Notes under the pieces: model-generated
Database searches by the model: none
Seen by the model: the letters and a program-made list of their open reading frames with translations, nothing else
What the model was told of the DNA's origin: nothing
DNA from: an uncultured Acholeplasmatales bacterium
GTDB taxonomy: Bacteria > Bacillota_I > Bacilli_A > Acholeplasmatales > Anaeroplasmataceae
Length of the DNA stretch: 42,439 nucleotides
Assembly: GCA_905236105.1 (NCBI GenBank)
Contig: CAJOOI010000018.1
Location: 1-42,439, forward strand
Direction: 5' to 3'
Shown: positions 1 to 9,461 of the stretch, one piece after another
Layout of the letters: each line of letters opens with the position of its first letter
Position numbering within the stretch: the first letter of the stretch is position 1
Program-made: the position numbers and the translations under genes

Positions 1-1
1 A

Positions 2-1330
2 AGATTAGGTGCAACTTTTATTTATGTAACACATGATCAAGTTGAAGCTATGACAATGGGTACAAGAATTGTTGTTATGAAATTAGGCTATGTACAACAA
101 ATCGATAAGCCAATGAATTTATATAATAAACCATATAATAAATTTGTTGCTGGATTTATTGGAACACCTCAAATGAATTTCTTTGATGTCACATTAAAAA
201 GAGAAAATGATACAGTTTCTATTTTATTCAAAGATGGTTCAAAAATCGAATTACCTTATGAAAATGTTTGTAAAGTTCATGATAAATACTTACATGGTGA
301 TGTAAATGTTATTTTTGGTATTAGACCTGAACATATATTTGTAAGCGAAGAAAAAACAGGTCTTAGCTGTACAGTTACATCAATTGAACGTTTAGGTAAT
401 GAAACAATAATTTATGGTGATTTAGGTTCAGAAGCTTCTGAATTCACAATGAAGGATGAAGGAAAATCTATTATCATTAAAACTGTTCAGGATAAAGAAT
501 TTGAAATTGGCGAAGTTATTAATTTAGCTATTTCTCCTGAAAAGATTCATTTATTTGATGGACAAACAGAAGTAACAATAATGCATGATATTCCTGAATA
601 TAATGCAATAGCTGCTAAGGTATCTAAAGATGAATTAGAATTACTTGATGCAAAAGTTAAATTAAATCCTGTTTATTTTGAAGCCGTAAAAGATGCTAAA
701 GATGTATTACTTGAAGTATCACCTGAGGCATTTGTTCCTGGCAAAGATTTCAAACTTCCTGTTGTTAAAATTGAAAAAATTGAGGATAAGAATCTTGCAT
801 ATTTAAGATATAAAGATAGTTATATTTTTGCCTTAGTTGATGAAAATGTCAAAGAAGGTAGCGAATATGCATTCTCATTAAGATTTGATAAAATACGTGT
901 ATTAGTTGATGGTAATGTTGTATCAGATATAGTTTCAGATAGAGATTGCTTACGTGGTAGATTCGAAATGAATCAATTAGGAAGAAATGATTATGAATTC
1001 TTCTATAATATCAATGATACAAAATTAAAAACATCTGAAAAGAATGGCTATAAGATTAATACAGTAGAAGGCAATAACTGTTATAAGAAGATATATAAAT
1101 ATGAATTCAACAGATGTGATGTTAAAATCGCAGAAAATGGAATTCCAGCAAAATTGATTGAAGTTAAAGATTTCGGTAATCAAAAATATGCATTAGTAGA
1201 TGTTGCTGGACAAAATTTATTAGTATTAGTCGATGCTAATTTTGATTCAGCTGCTAAAGATTTATATATATCATTAGATTCAGAAAAACTTGAAGTTTGG
1301 CAAGAAGAAAGCAATTTCAGGATTTGCTAA
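2..1330 (+). CDS. Sugar ABC transporter ATP-binding protein (MalK/MsmK/UgpC-type), 5' truncated by the window edge, with long C-terminal extension
   Basis: In-frame sequence upstream of the called ATG reads RLGATFIYVTHDQVEAMTM (switch-His region), then GYVQQIDKPMNLYNKPYNKFVAGFIGTPQMNFF and a TOBE-like GIRPEHIFVS...IHLFDG region. It is followed directly by solute-binding protein and permease genes. Confidence 0.9.
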   Translation, partial: RLGATFIYVTHDQVEAMTMGTRIVVMKLGYVQQIDKPMNLYNKPYNKFVAGFIGTPQMNFFDVTLKRENDTVSILFKDGSKIELPYENVCKVHDKYLHGDVNVIFGIRPEHIFVSEEKTGLSCTVTSIERLGNETIIYGDLGSEASEFTMKDEGKSIIIKTVQDKEFEIGEVINLAISPEKIHLFDGQTEVTIMHDIPEYNAIAAKVSKDELELLDAKVKLNPVYFEAVKDAKDVLLEVSPEAFVPGKDFKLPVVKIEKIEDKNLAYLRYKDSYIFALVDENVKEGSEYAFSLRFDKIRVLVDGNVVSDIVSDRDCLRGRFEMNQLGRNDYEFFYNINDTKLKTSEKNGYKINTVEGNNCYKKIYKYEFNRCDVKIAENGIPAKLIEVKDFGNQKYALVDVAGQNLLVLVDANFDSAAKDLYISLDSEKLEVWQEESNFRIC

Positions 1331-1333
1331 AAT

Positions 1334-2119
1334 ATGGAAAATAAAAAGATTGAAAATATTGATTATATTCCCGCTTTCTTATCACATATTATAGATTTAT
1401 CTTTAATATTTTTAGGTTATTTCTTATTATTCTTTTTAATATCAAAAATACCAAATGTTTCAAATTTATATTCCAAGCATCAAATTGAGGCTGTAAGTAT
1501 TCAAGATAAATATAAACTTGAAAATAATATAGGATATAAAATTTATAGTGATGATAAAGAATATGATGGAAAATATAAAGATTATTTAAAACATACTGAT
1601 GAAATTGGTGAATATAAGGTTATAAATTATGATTCAGCAAATATAAGTAAGGAAGATGCTACAAATTATCAAACAGAATTAAACAATGATTCTAATTATC
1701 GTAATGAAAGATTCTTACTTGCTTTAATTGAATATGAAATAAGAATTATTTCTTTTGTTGGAATATCATTTATCTTGATATTGATTATTCCTATATTCAA
1801 TAAAAAAAGATATACGATTGGTAGATTAGCATCAAAAACTATCTTGATAAGTCAAAAAAAGCAATTTGCAGCTTCAAGGTGGCAAATATTAGGAAGATTC
1901 TTTTTAGCAATTATTGTTCCAAGCTTACTTGCGATATATTTAAATCCAATTTTAATCTTATTTATTGTTTTAGCAATTGATGTTATTACAATGTTATACA
2001 AGAAAAATGGAAGAACTATTATTGATTATCTTACTAAAACAAAAATAATCAATGGGGCTTCTTATATAACTAATAAAATTGAAACTAAACAACAAAATAA
2101 TTTAGGAGGTAAACAATGA
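1334..2119 (+). CDS. RDD-family-like integral membrane protein
   Basis: N-terminal and C-terminal TM segments plus the C-terminal motif GRFFLAIIVPSLLAIYL...VITMLYKKNGRTIIDYLTKTKII, typical of RDD proteins. Its TGA stop overlaps the ATG of the next gene. Confidence 0.6.
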   Translation: MENKKIENIDYIPAFLSHIIDLSLIFLGYFLLFFLISKIPNVSNLYSKHQIEAVSIQDKYKLENNIGYKIYSDDKEYDGKYKDYLKHTDEIGEYKVINYDSANISKEDATNYQTELNNDSNYRNERFLLALIEYEIRIISFVGISFILILIIPIFNKKRYTIGRLASKTILISQKKQFAASRWQILGRFFLAIIVPSLLAIYLNPILILFIVLAIDVITMLYKKNGRTIIDYLTKTKIINGASYITNKIETKQQNNLGGKQ

Positions 2120-3516
2120 AAAAATTATTTTTAGGCCTTGGTGCCTTAGTTTTAGGTGCATTTACACTTGTAAGTTGTGGTGGTAATTCAAATCAAATTA
2201 CTTTATGGTGTGGTGCAGAAAGTGCAGACTTCTATGAAAAAGAAGGAAATGAATTCTTCAAAAATAATGCAGAATTCTCACAATTTAGCTTAAAAGCAGT
2301 TGCAACAGACGCTGGTACAACACCAGGCGAAATGATTACTGATAATACAAAATGTGCAGATATTATTACTGTAGCACATGATAATATTGGTAAATTAGCA
2401 AATCAAAATAAAATTAAACCACTTATTAATGAAGATTTAATTAATCAAATTAAAAATGACAACCCAGAAAATTTCGTTTCAGTTGCTCAATCAACTTTAG
2501 GTGGAGATAGTGAAAAGAGATTTTTTGCAGTTCCATATATTTCTCAATCATTATTCTTATATTACAATAAATCACTTGTAACAGAAGAACAAGCAAAAAC
2601 ATTTGAAGGCTTAAAAGAAGCAGGAAAAGCTGCAAATGCAAAAGGCTTTACAGTTACAGGCTTAGATGGTTATAATTTCTCATTTACAATTTTAGCATTA
2701 AATGCAGAAACTAAAACTTCTACATTAAGACTATATAATGATGGTACAAGACTTGATGCATATGCACAAGGTGATGATGAAGTAGCATTATTAAGATGGT
2801 CTCAACGTATTTTTAATGATCCAAATGGTGGCTTACTTCCAAGTGATACAGCATGGGCAGTATCAGTTCAAAATAAAAAGGTATTAGCAGTTGTTGGTGG
2901 TGCATGGCATTATAATGCATTCTTAAAATCAGTTGGAGAAGAAAACTTTGGTGCAACTGTTCTTCCAACAATGACTTTAACTGAAGACGATGTTGCAGGT
3001 ACAACAATTGCAGCTGGTACTAAATTCCAAGCTGGTACATTTGCAGATTGTAAAGTATTCTTAATCAATGCTGCATCTGATGCTTCAAAATACAATGCTA
3101 TATCTGCTTTATTAAAACATTTATCTAGTACTACAGTACAAAATAAATCATTCAAAGAATGCCAAAACTTACCTGCATATAAAGGATCTAGCGCATATAT
3201 TGAATCAATTAAATCAGAAATTAGTGCTAATTCATATGCAACTGCAACTGCACAATTAAAAATGGCAGAATTTGGTATGCCTCAACCTTTCATTAATGGT
3301 ACTTTAAATACATTATATTATTCAAGTGGTGCTCCAAAATTATATGAATTATGTATCGTAAATGAAAAAGGCGCATATAATGATATTAGAAAATTAAGAG
3401 AAACATTATATAGAATGGAATTTATTTGGAAATATATGGAAGATCCAGCTGATAATATTCCTGAAACCTTACCAACTCCAGCTGTTAAAGCATTTCAATT
3501 AATGTTTCAAAAATAA
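2116..3516 (+). CDS. Extracellular solute-binding lipoprotein of a sugar ABC transporter (MalE-like)
   Basis: Signal peptide with lipobox (FTLVSCGG), SBP family 1-like sequence, located between MalK-like and MalF/MalG-like genes. Confidence 0.88.
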   Translation: MKKLFLGLGALVLGAFTLVSCGGNSNQITLWCGAESADFYEKEGNEFFKNNAEFSQFSLKAVATDAGTTPGEMITDNTKCADIITVAHDNIGKLANQNKIKPLINEDLINQIKNDNPENFVSVAQSTLGGDSEKRFFAVPYISQSLFLYYNKSLVTEEQAKTFEGLKEAGKAANAKGFTVTGLDGYNFSFTILALNAETKTSTLRLYNDGTRLDAYAQGDDEVALLRWSQRIFNDPNGGLLPSDTAWAVSVQNKKVLAVVGGAWHYNAFLKSVGEENFGATVLPTMTLTEDDVAGTTIAAGTKFQAGTFADCKVFLINAASDASKYNAISALLKHLSSTTVQNKSFKECQNLPAYKGSSAYIESIKSEISANSYATATAQLKMAEFGMPQPFINGTLNTLYYSSGAPKLYELCIVNEKGAYNDIRKLRETLYRMEFIWKYMEDPADNIPETLPTPAVKAFQLMFQK

Positions 3517-3543
3517 TTACTATTTTTTAGAAAGAGGACGGCT

Positions 3544-5127
3544 ATGGAAAAAAATGATAAAGAAGTCTTAAATGAAGATTTCGTAGATATTAAAATAAAA
3601 GAGCCAAACGTCTTTAAGAGAATTGGAAATGGATTTGTTAATTTCTTTAAAGTATCAATTCCTAATTTCTTTACGAAAAAACTTCCTGATTTCTTCAAGA
3701 AAATAGGAACAGGGATAAAAAATTTTGGTATAAATTTTGCTAAAAGATGGAAAGAAGGAAGTATTGGAACTAAAATATCACACTTCATAATGGGTTTTGG
3801 TAATTTATATCATGGACAAATAGTTAAAGGCTTAATATATTTAGCTATAGAAGTATTATTTATACTTTATATGGTATTATGTCCTGCCATTACAGGCCCT
3901 GGTAATGTAAAGGTTCCAACAGGTTATAAATCATTAGGTAATTTGGTACTACAAGGTCAAGAAAATCGTGGTTTTGATCCAATAACAATGCAGATTATTC
4001 CAGATGATAGTTCACAATTATTCTTATTATTTGGTCTTGTTACAATTGCAATAATAATATTATTTATCGTACTTTATTTATCAAATTTAAAATCATCATT
4101 TAAAGCTGATAAAGATGCAATTGAAGGAAAGAAGCCAACAACTATAAAAGATGATTTTAAATCTTTACTTGATAATAGATTACATGTCTTAATGATAGCT
4201 CCTACTTGTATTGCTGCATTAATATTTACTGTATTACCAACAATATTTATGATATGTATGGCATTTACAACATATAATGATGTTGAAATGCAAGCAGCTG
4301 GAACTAATCTATTCCATTGGAATGGTTTATCTAATATTGGTGCTATTTTCACAGGTAATTCATCATTGGGAAAAGAAATTAATGCTAGATTCTTACCAAT
4401 CTTAGGATGGACATTTATTTGGGCAATCTTTGCTACATTTACATGTTATTTTGGTGGTATTATTCTTGCAATATTAATTAATAAAAAGGGATTAAAAGGT
4501 AAAAAAGTATTTAGAACAATATTTATTTTAACTATCGCAATTCCTCAATTTATTTCATTACTTGCTATGAGAAATTTACTTTCTGGTGAAGGTCCAGTAA
4601 ATTCATTACTTCAAAGCTGGGGATGGATTGATGAACCAATTTCATTTTTAGGTAATAATGTTACAGGAAATAATGCTACATTATCTAAGGTTATGGTTAT
4701 AATTATTAATATGTGGCTAGGTATTCCTTATACAATGTTAATGACTAGTGGTATTTTAATGAATATTCCAACAGATTTATATGAGGCAGCTAGAGTAGAT
4801 GGTACAAGTAGACCAAAGATGTTCTTTAAGATTACATTACCTTATATAGTGTTTGTTACTACACCATATTTGATTTCAAGCTTCATTGGTAATATTAATT
4901 CATTTAATACAATTTTCTTGTTGACAGGCGGTGGACCATCAATAGGCGAATATGTTGGTGGTGAAACTGATTTATTAGTTACTTGGTTATATAAATTAAC
5001 TATTGATAAAGGAATGTTTAATACAGGTGCTGTAATTGGTATTTTAACATTCTTAATTACATCAACAATTACTCTTATTACATATAGAAGAAGTAAAGCT
5101 TATAACGAGGAGGATACGTTCCAATAA
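3544..5127 (+). CDS. Sugar ABC transporter permease (MalF-like) with long N-terminal extension
   Basis: EAA-loop signature YEAARVDGTSRPKMFFKITLPYI; multiple TM segments; ~200-residue N-terminal extension before the core permease. Confidence 0.9.
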   Translation: MEKNDKEVLNEDFVDIKIKEPNVFKRIGNGFVNFFKVSIPNFFTKKLPDFFKKIGTGIKNFGINFAKRWKEGSIGTKISHFIMGFGNLYHGQIVKGLIYLAIEVLFILYMVLCPAITGPGNVKVPTGYKSLGNLVLQGQENRGFDPITMQIIPDDSSQLFLLFGLVTIAIIILFIVLYLSNLKSSFKADKDAIEGKKPTTIKDDFKSLLDNRLHVLMIAPTCIAALIFTVLPTIFMICMAFTTYNDVEMQAAGTNLFHWNGLSNIGAIFTGNSSLGKEINARFLPILGWTFIWAIFATFTCYFGGIILAILINKKGLKGKKVFRTIFILTIAIPQFISLLAMRNLLSGEGPVNSLLQSWGWIDEPISFLGNNVTGNNATLSKVMVIIINMWLGIPYTMLMTSGILMNIPTDLYEAARVDGTSRPKMFFKITLPYIVFVTTPYLISSFIGNINSFNTIFLLTGGGPSIGEYVGGETDLLVTWLYKLTIDKGMFNTGAVIGILTFLITSTITLITYRRSKAYNEEDTFQ

Positions 5128-6047
5128 TGAAAACAACGGGTATAAAAATAAAAAAATATCGTTCACAAAAAGCATCAGCTCGTACAAGCTTAATAGTTAC
5201 ATATGTAATATTAGGTATTTTAAGTGTTATTTGGATTATTCCAGTTTTATGGATTGTATTAAGCTCACTTAGAGGCGATGTTGGTCCAGTTTCATCAAAT
5301 TTCTTCCCAAGAAGTTTTGGGTTTGAAAATTTCAAGTTATTATTTACTTCAGATTATTATAACGTAGATTTTGCTTTCCTTAGATGGATCTTAAATACAA
5401 TTATAGTAGCAATTATTGATTGTTTAATTTCAACATTCCTTGTACTTTCAGTTGCTTACTGTATGTCAAAACTTAAATTCAAATTAAGAAAGCCATTTAT
5501 GAACATAACAATGATTATTGGCTTATTCCCAGGATTTATGTCAATGATAGCTATTTATTTCTTACTAAAAGCTATAGGTTTATCTGGAAATGTTGGTTCT
5601 AGTTCATGGTTGAATTTAGTTGGTTTGATTTTTGCATATTCTGCAGGTGCAGGTATGGGTTATCAAATTGCTAAAGGATTCTTTGATGTTATTCCATCTT
5701 CATTAATTGAAAGTGCTAAGCTTGATGGATGTAGTAATTTTAAGATATTTGTAAGAATTATTCTTCCTTTATCTAAACCTATTATTATTTATCAATTACT
5801 TATGTCATTTACCGGCCCATGGATGGATTTCATCTTTGCTAAGGTAATTATTGGTACTGGTGCACCAGAAATGTGGACAGTATCAGTTGGGCTTTATTCA
5901 TTAATGTTTGGTGCACAATCAGATGCAGCACTATTTACTCAATTTGCTGCAGGCTGTGTTATTGTTGGTATTCCAATTGTTTCATTATTTATCGCATTAC
6001 AAAGATTCTATGTTGAAGGCGTTACAGCAGGTGCTGTAAAAGGGTAG
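5127..6047 (+). CDS. Sugar ABC transporter permease (MalG-like)
   Basis: EAA-loop signature IESAKLDGCSNFKIFVRIILPLSKP; C-terminal VEGVTAGAVKG typical of MalG. Confidence 0.92.
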   Translation: MKTTGIKIKKYRSQKASARTSLIVTYVILGILSVIWIIPVLWIVLSSLRGDVGPVSSNFFPRSFGFENFKLLFTSDYYNVDFAFLRWILNTIIVAIIDCLISTFLVLSVAYCMSKLKFKLRKPFMNITMIIGLFPGFMSMIAIYFLLKAIGLSGNVGSSSWLNLVGLIFAYSAGAGMGYQIAKGFFDVIPSSLIESAKLDGCSNFKIFVRIILPLSKPIIIYQLLMSFTGPWMDFIFAKVIIGTGAPEMWTVSVGLYSLMFGAQSDAALFTQFAAGCVIVGIPIVSLFIALQRFYVEGVTAGAVKG

Positions 6048-6060
6048 AATTTAAAAAATA

Positions 6061-6735
6061 ATGATAAAAAATGTTATATTTGATTTATATGGCACTCTTA
6101 TAGATATATGGACTGATGAATCATATGATGGTTTCTTTGAAAAAATTGAAGAATTATTTAAATGCTATAAAGATTTAAAAGGTCATTTAAAAGAATTATA
6201 CTTAACTAAATGCCAAGAAAAACAAGAACTTATTGAAGAAATTGATTTACTTGAAGTATTTAAAGAAATATATGAAGTAGATGACAAAAAAGCATATGAA
6301 ATAGCATTAACATTTAGAATGCTTTCAATAAATAATATTAGTTTATATCCTAAAGTAACATGGTTACTTGAAAAATTAAAGAAGAAAGGTTATAAAATAT
6401 TTTTATTAAGCAATGCTCAAAGATGCTTTACTATATTTGAATTATATGCTTTAGATATTGATAAATATTTTGATAAAATATATTTGTCAAGTGATTATGG
6501 AATGCGTAAACCTAACCATGAATTCTTTATGAGACCAATTTTAGATTATGATTTATTAAAGCCAGAAACTTTAATGATTGGTAATGATTGTTATACTGAT
6601 ATTAAAGGATCTTTAGAGGTTGGATTAAAAACTATTTATATAGAAACAGAAACCTCAACAAAGAATGTCATTAAGCCAGACATAAAAGGGTTTAAAGCAA
6701 AAAAAATATATAGGAAAATAAAATCATTTAAATGA
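6061..6735 (+). CDS. HAD-superfamily hydrolase
   Basis: Motif I FDLYGTLID, motif II LLSNAQ, motif III/IV KPNHEFF...MIGNDCYTDIKGS. Confidence 0.85.
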   Translation: MIKNVIFDLYGTLIDIWTDESYDGFFEKIEELFKCYKDLKGHLKELYLTKCQEKQELIEEIDLLEVFKEIYEVDDKKAYEIALTFRMLSINNISLYPKVTWLLEKLKKKGYKIFLLSNAQRCFTIFELYALDIDKYFDKIYLSSDYGMRKPNHEFFMRPILDYDLLKPETLMIGNDCYTDIKGSLEVGLKTIYIETETSTKNVIKPDIKGFKAKKIYRKIKSFK

Positions 6736-6737
6736 TC

Positions 6738-6773
6738 AAAAAGGTCTTAGTTCAAACGAACTAAGACCTTTTT
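6738..6773. terminator. Bidirectional Rho-independent terminator between convergent genes
   Basis: Perfect 16-bp stem AAAAAGGTCTTAGTTC-AAAC-GAACTAAGACCTTTTT with A/T tracts on both sides. Confidence 0.95.
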
Positions 6774-6861
6774 AATAAAATATTTTGTAATACAATTATT
6801 TGTATATAAATTTTTAATGTAATAATTTTAATCTTATAATTATCACATTTTATGAATTTAT

Positions 6862-7968
6862 TTATCTATTATGAATTTGTCCACCTTTGGCAAGGATTTC
6901 TTGTTTTCTTCTTTTTTTATCTTCATACATATTATTATCAGCTCTAGAAACAGTATCAACTACTTTTTCTTCCTTTTTTCTCATCGCATAACCGAGTGCA
7001 CATGTATAATCAGTTTTTGCTAAATCATCATTTATTGCTTGAATTCTTCTTTTTATTTCTTTTTCATCTTTTATAGAATATAAAATAATGAATTCATCTC
7101 CACCTGTACGATATACAGCTTTATGATGACCTGCATGTTTAAGTAAAATTTTAGCAATTATTTTTAATGCAGTATCACCTGCATCATGACCATATGTATC
7201 ATTTAGATATTTTAGTTCATTCATATCAACTACAATAACTGATTCGATACGATCATTTATATCATTTATATCTTTATAGTAGCTTTGACGATTCATTAGG
7301 CCTGTAAGAGGGTCTAAGCTTGCTAAATGGATATAAATAAATAAGAAATAAAAAACAGTAGCTGATGTGAAAATAGGAGTAAAATCTGTATCGCCTTTTA
7401 GTATTAAATAAATAATAATAAATGCTGCAGATACTAAAGTAATATATAAAGCTATTATTTTATCTCTTGTTTTATAATGTCTTAAATAAAATATTATTTG
7501 GATAATGAATAATATTAAATATATTGCAAATATTATATAAGGTAAAAAGTATATTGCACCTTTTTCGTATACATTATCTAATCTATAATAAAATACTATG
7601 TGTGTCCATTGTGATGAAAAATAAAGAGGGATGCAAATTAGTTCTGGAATAAGCATTAAAATTTTAAATTTTTTAGGAATTTTAATTGCATCCTGAGAAA
7701 TGGTTTCAATTAACATCATTAATATTATTGGGTATATCAAATATTTAACAGATGTTAAAAGAGGCCTTAAAACAGTGTAGGTCTCTAATGTTTGTGTCCA
7801 TGCTTCTAAATTATGAGCTATTATGGCAACAAATAATAATATTACTGTTGTTCTCATAAAAATTTTCATTCTATCAGGAATATGTACACTTATTATTAAT
7901 ATTATTAGTAGTCCAAATAATTCAAATAGGACTTGATAATTGTTTAAAATGAAATCACTGAAACTCAT
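6862..7968 (-). CDS. Membrane-anchored GGDEF diguanylate cyclase
   Basis: Several N-terminal TM helices, then DPLTGLMNRQSY...VDMNELKYLNDTYGHDAGD...YRTGGDEFIILY. Confidence 0.93.
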   Translation of the reverse strand: MSFSDFILNNYQVLFELFGLLIILIISVHIPDRMKIFMRTTVILLFVAIIAHNLEAWTQTLETYTVLRPLLTSVKYLIYPIILMMLIETISQDAIKIPKKFKILMLIPELICIPLYFSSQWTHIVFYYRLDNVYEKGAIYFLPYIIFAIYLILFIIQIIFYLRHYKTRDKIIALYITLVSAAFIIIYLILKGDTDFTPIFTSATVFYFLFIYIHLASLDPLTGLMNRQSYYKDINDINDRIESVIVVDMNELKYLNDTYGHDAGDTALKIIAKILLKHAGHHKAVYRTGGDEFIILYSIKDEKEIKRRIQAINDDLAKTDYTCALGYAMRKKEEKVVDTVSRADNNMYEDKKRRKQEILAKGGQIHNR

Positions 7969-8007
7969 ATAGCCTCGATATTAATTTAATATTTTATTTC
8001 TAAACTA

Positions 8008-8307
8008 CTATTTTATTCTTTCTAATAAAAAGCTCATTGGCCTAAAGCCATCATTACATGATACTAAAGCTTTATTTTTATCTTTCATCCAACCTTCATA
8101 TATTTCTTCTTTTTTAGCTAAAGCTATGATGAATGGTGTTAATGTTTCCCAAGCACTATCACAAAATCCCTCAGGCTTTTCTAAATTATAAGAAATATAT
8201 TCTTTATTTAATTCCATTTCACAAGGAATTGCAATCTTATTTTCTAATTCTTCAATTAGATCTTTATAAACTGTTTGTCTAATGCCAACAATTTTTATTT
8301 TTATCAT
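8008..8307 (-). CDS. TIGR04076-family small protein (unknown function)
   Basis: ~99 aa with PEGFCDSAWETLTPFIIAL...WMKDKNKALVSCNDGFRPMSFLLERI, matching the remembered TIGR04076 pattern. Confidence 0.7.
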   Translation of the reverse strand: MIKIKIVGIRQTVYKDLIEELENKIAIPCEMELNKEYISYNLEKPEGFCDSAWETLTPFIIALAKKEEIYEGWMKDKNKALVSCNDGFRPMSFLLERIK

Positions 8308-9440
8308 TTTTTCTCCTTCAAGCTGTAATCTCTAATTATTCTATCAAAATGACTTAACATCTTATTAGCTGAAGAATTGATTAATAATTTTTTACCTAAT
8401 TCAATATATTTATTACGGTATTCTTCTAATTTGGTTTTATTTTCATACCAATAATCTATTTTAAAAGCTAATTCTTTTACATTTTTGCTTATATATATAT
8501 TATTATCACTTAATCCATAAATACTTGTTGAAGATAATTTGTTTTTAGCGATAATTGGTACACAACCTGAAGCAAAAGCTTCCATACAGGCCATACCTTC
8601 TACTTCAACTTTAGCACAGTGAATAAATAAATCTGCATAGCCTCTTATTGTTTTTAATTCATCTTGATGATAAAAACTAAATTCAATATCTACATTTAAT
8701 TTAGTTGCTAATTTCTTTAATTTTGCTTCTAAAGGGCCTTTTCCAGCTAAGATGATATGAATATCATCTTTATGCTTTGATAGCGCGTAGGCCTTAATTA
8801 AATCTTTTTGATTTTTTTCATTTGAGTATCTACCTGTACAAAGAATTATAAATTTATTGTTATATTTTTCTGGTTTTTCTAATCTTTGTTGTTGGATACT
8901 TTCAAGATTAATTCCATTTGATACAGTAACTAATTCATTTTTAAAATGATATTTAAGTAATCTTTCTTTTACTAATTCTGTAGGACATTGAATTAGGGTA
9001 GCTCTTTTAAAAGATGAACGGAAATAAGCCATTATAATTGAATCTATATGCATCCATTTTATACCTGCTGAATATGTCATATTTTCAGGATATAGATGGA
9101 ATGTTGCTGTACAAGGTTTATGATATTTAACTGCTAATTTTGATGCAAAACGACAAACAGGAAATGGATCTTCTAAATGAACTATATCACACCATTTAAC
9201 TGCTTCTGTTATTATTTTTTCATCAGTTTTTGCAAATGTATAACCTTCTTTTTCGATTATTCCATGAAAGATTGGTACTTTATATACTTCAAGAGGATAT
9301 TCTGAAATACCTCTTCTATTATTTGTTACAACTCGTACTTCATGACCTTTTTCTTTAAAAAGCTTGATAAAGCGTTGAGTGGATATGCAAAGACCATTGC
9401 TGTCATTAAAATAATCATTTGCTATTATTAAAATCTTCAT
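8304..9440 (-). CDS. Glycosyltransferase family 4 (diacylglycerol glucosyltransferase-like)
   Basis: N-terminal NDYFNDSNGLCISTQRFIKLFKEKGHEVRVVT, C-terminal GRYSNEKNQKDLIKAYA...EVEGMACMEAFASGCVPI (E-x7-E-like donor motif). Confidence 0.87.
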   Translation of the reverse strand: MKILIIANDYFNDSNGLCISTQRFIKLFKEKGHEVRVVTNNRRGISEYPLEVYKVPIFHGIIEKEGYTFAKTDEKIITEAVKWCDIVHLEDPFPVCRFASKLAVKYHKPCTATFHLYPENMTYSAGIKWMHIDSIIMAYFRSSFKRATLIQCPTELVKERLLKYHFKNELVTVSNGINLESIQQQRLEKPEKYNNKFIILCTGRYSNEKNQKDLIKAYALSKHKDDIHIILAGKGPLEAKLKKLATKLNVDIEFSFYHQDELKTIRGYADLFIHCAKVEVEGMACMEAFASGCVPIIAKNKLSSTSIYGLSDNNIYISKNVKELAFKIDYWYENKTKLEEYRNKYIELGKKLLINSSANKMLSHFDRIIRDYSLKEKK

Positions 9441-9461
9441 TACTACTATACTCCAAATTGA

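Noticed and set aside
2450-3155. Several short - strand ORFs antisense to the solute-binding protein gene
   Set aside because: Overlapping, compositionally biased (poly-Leu/His), antisense to a conserved gene.
6061-6735. HAD protein with Tyr in place of the second Asp of motif I (FDLYGT) as a dehalogenase or inactive enzyme
   Set aside because: The FDLYGT form is common in Firmicutes HAD proteins as I recall; it does not by itself indicate novelty or loss of function.
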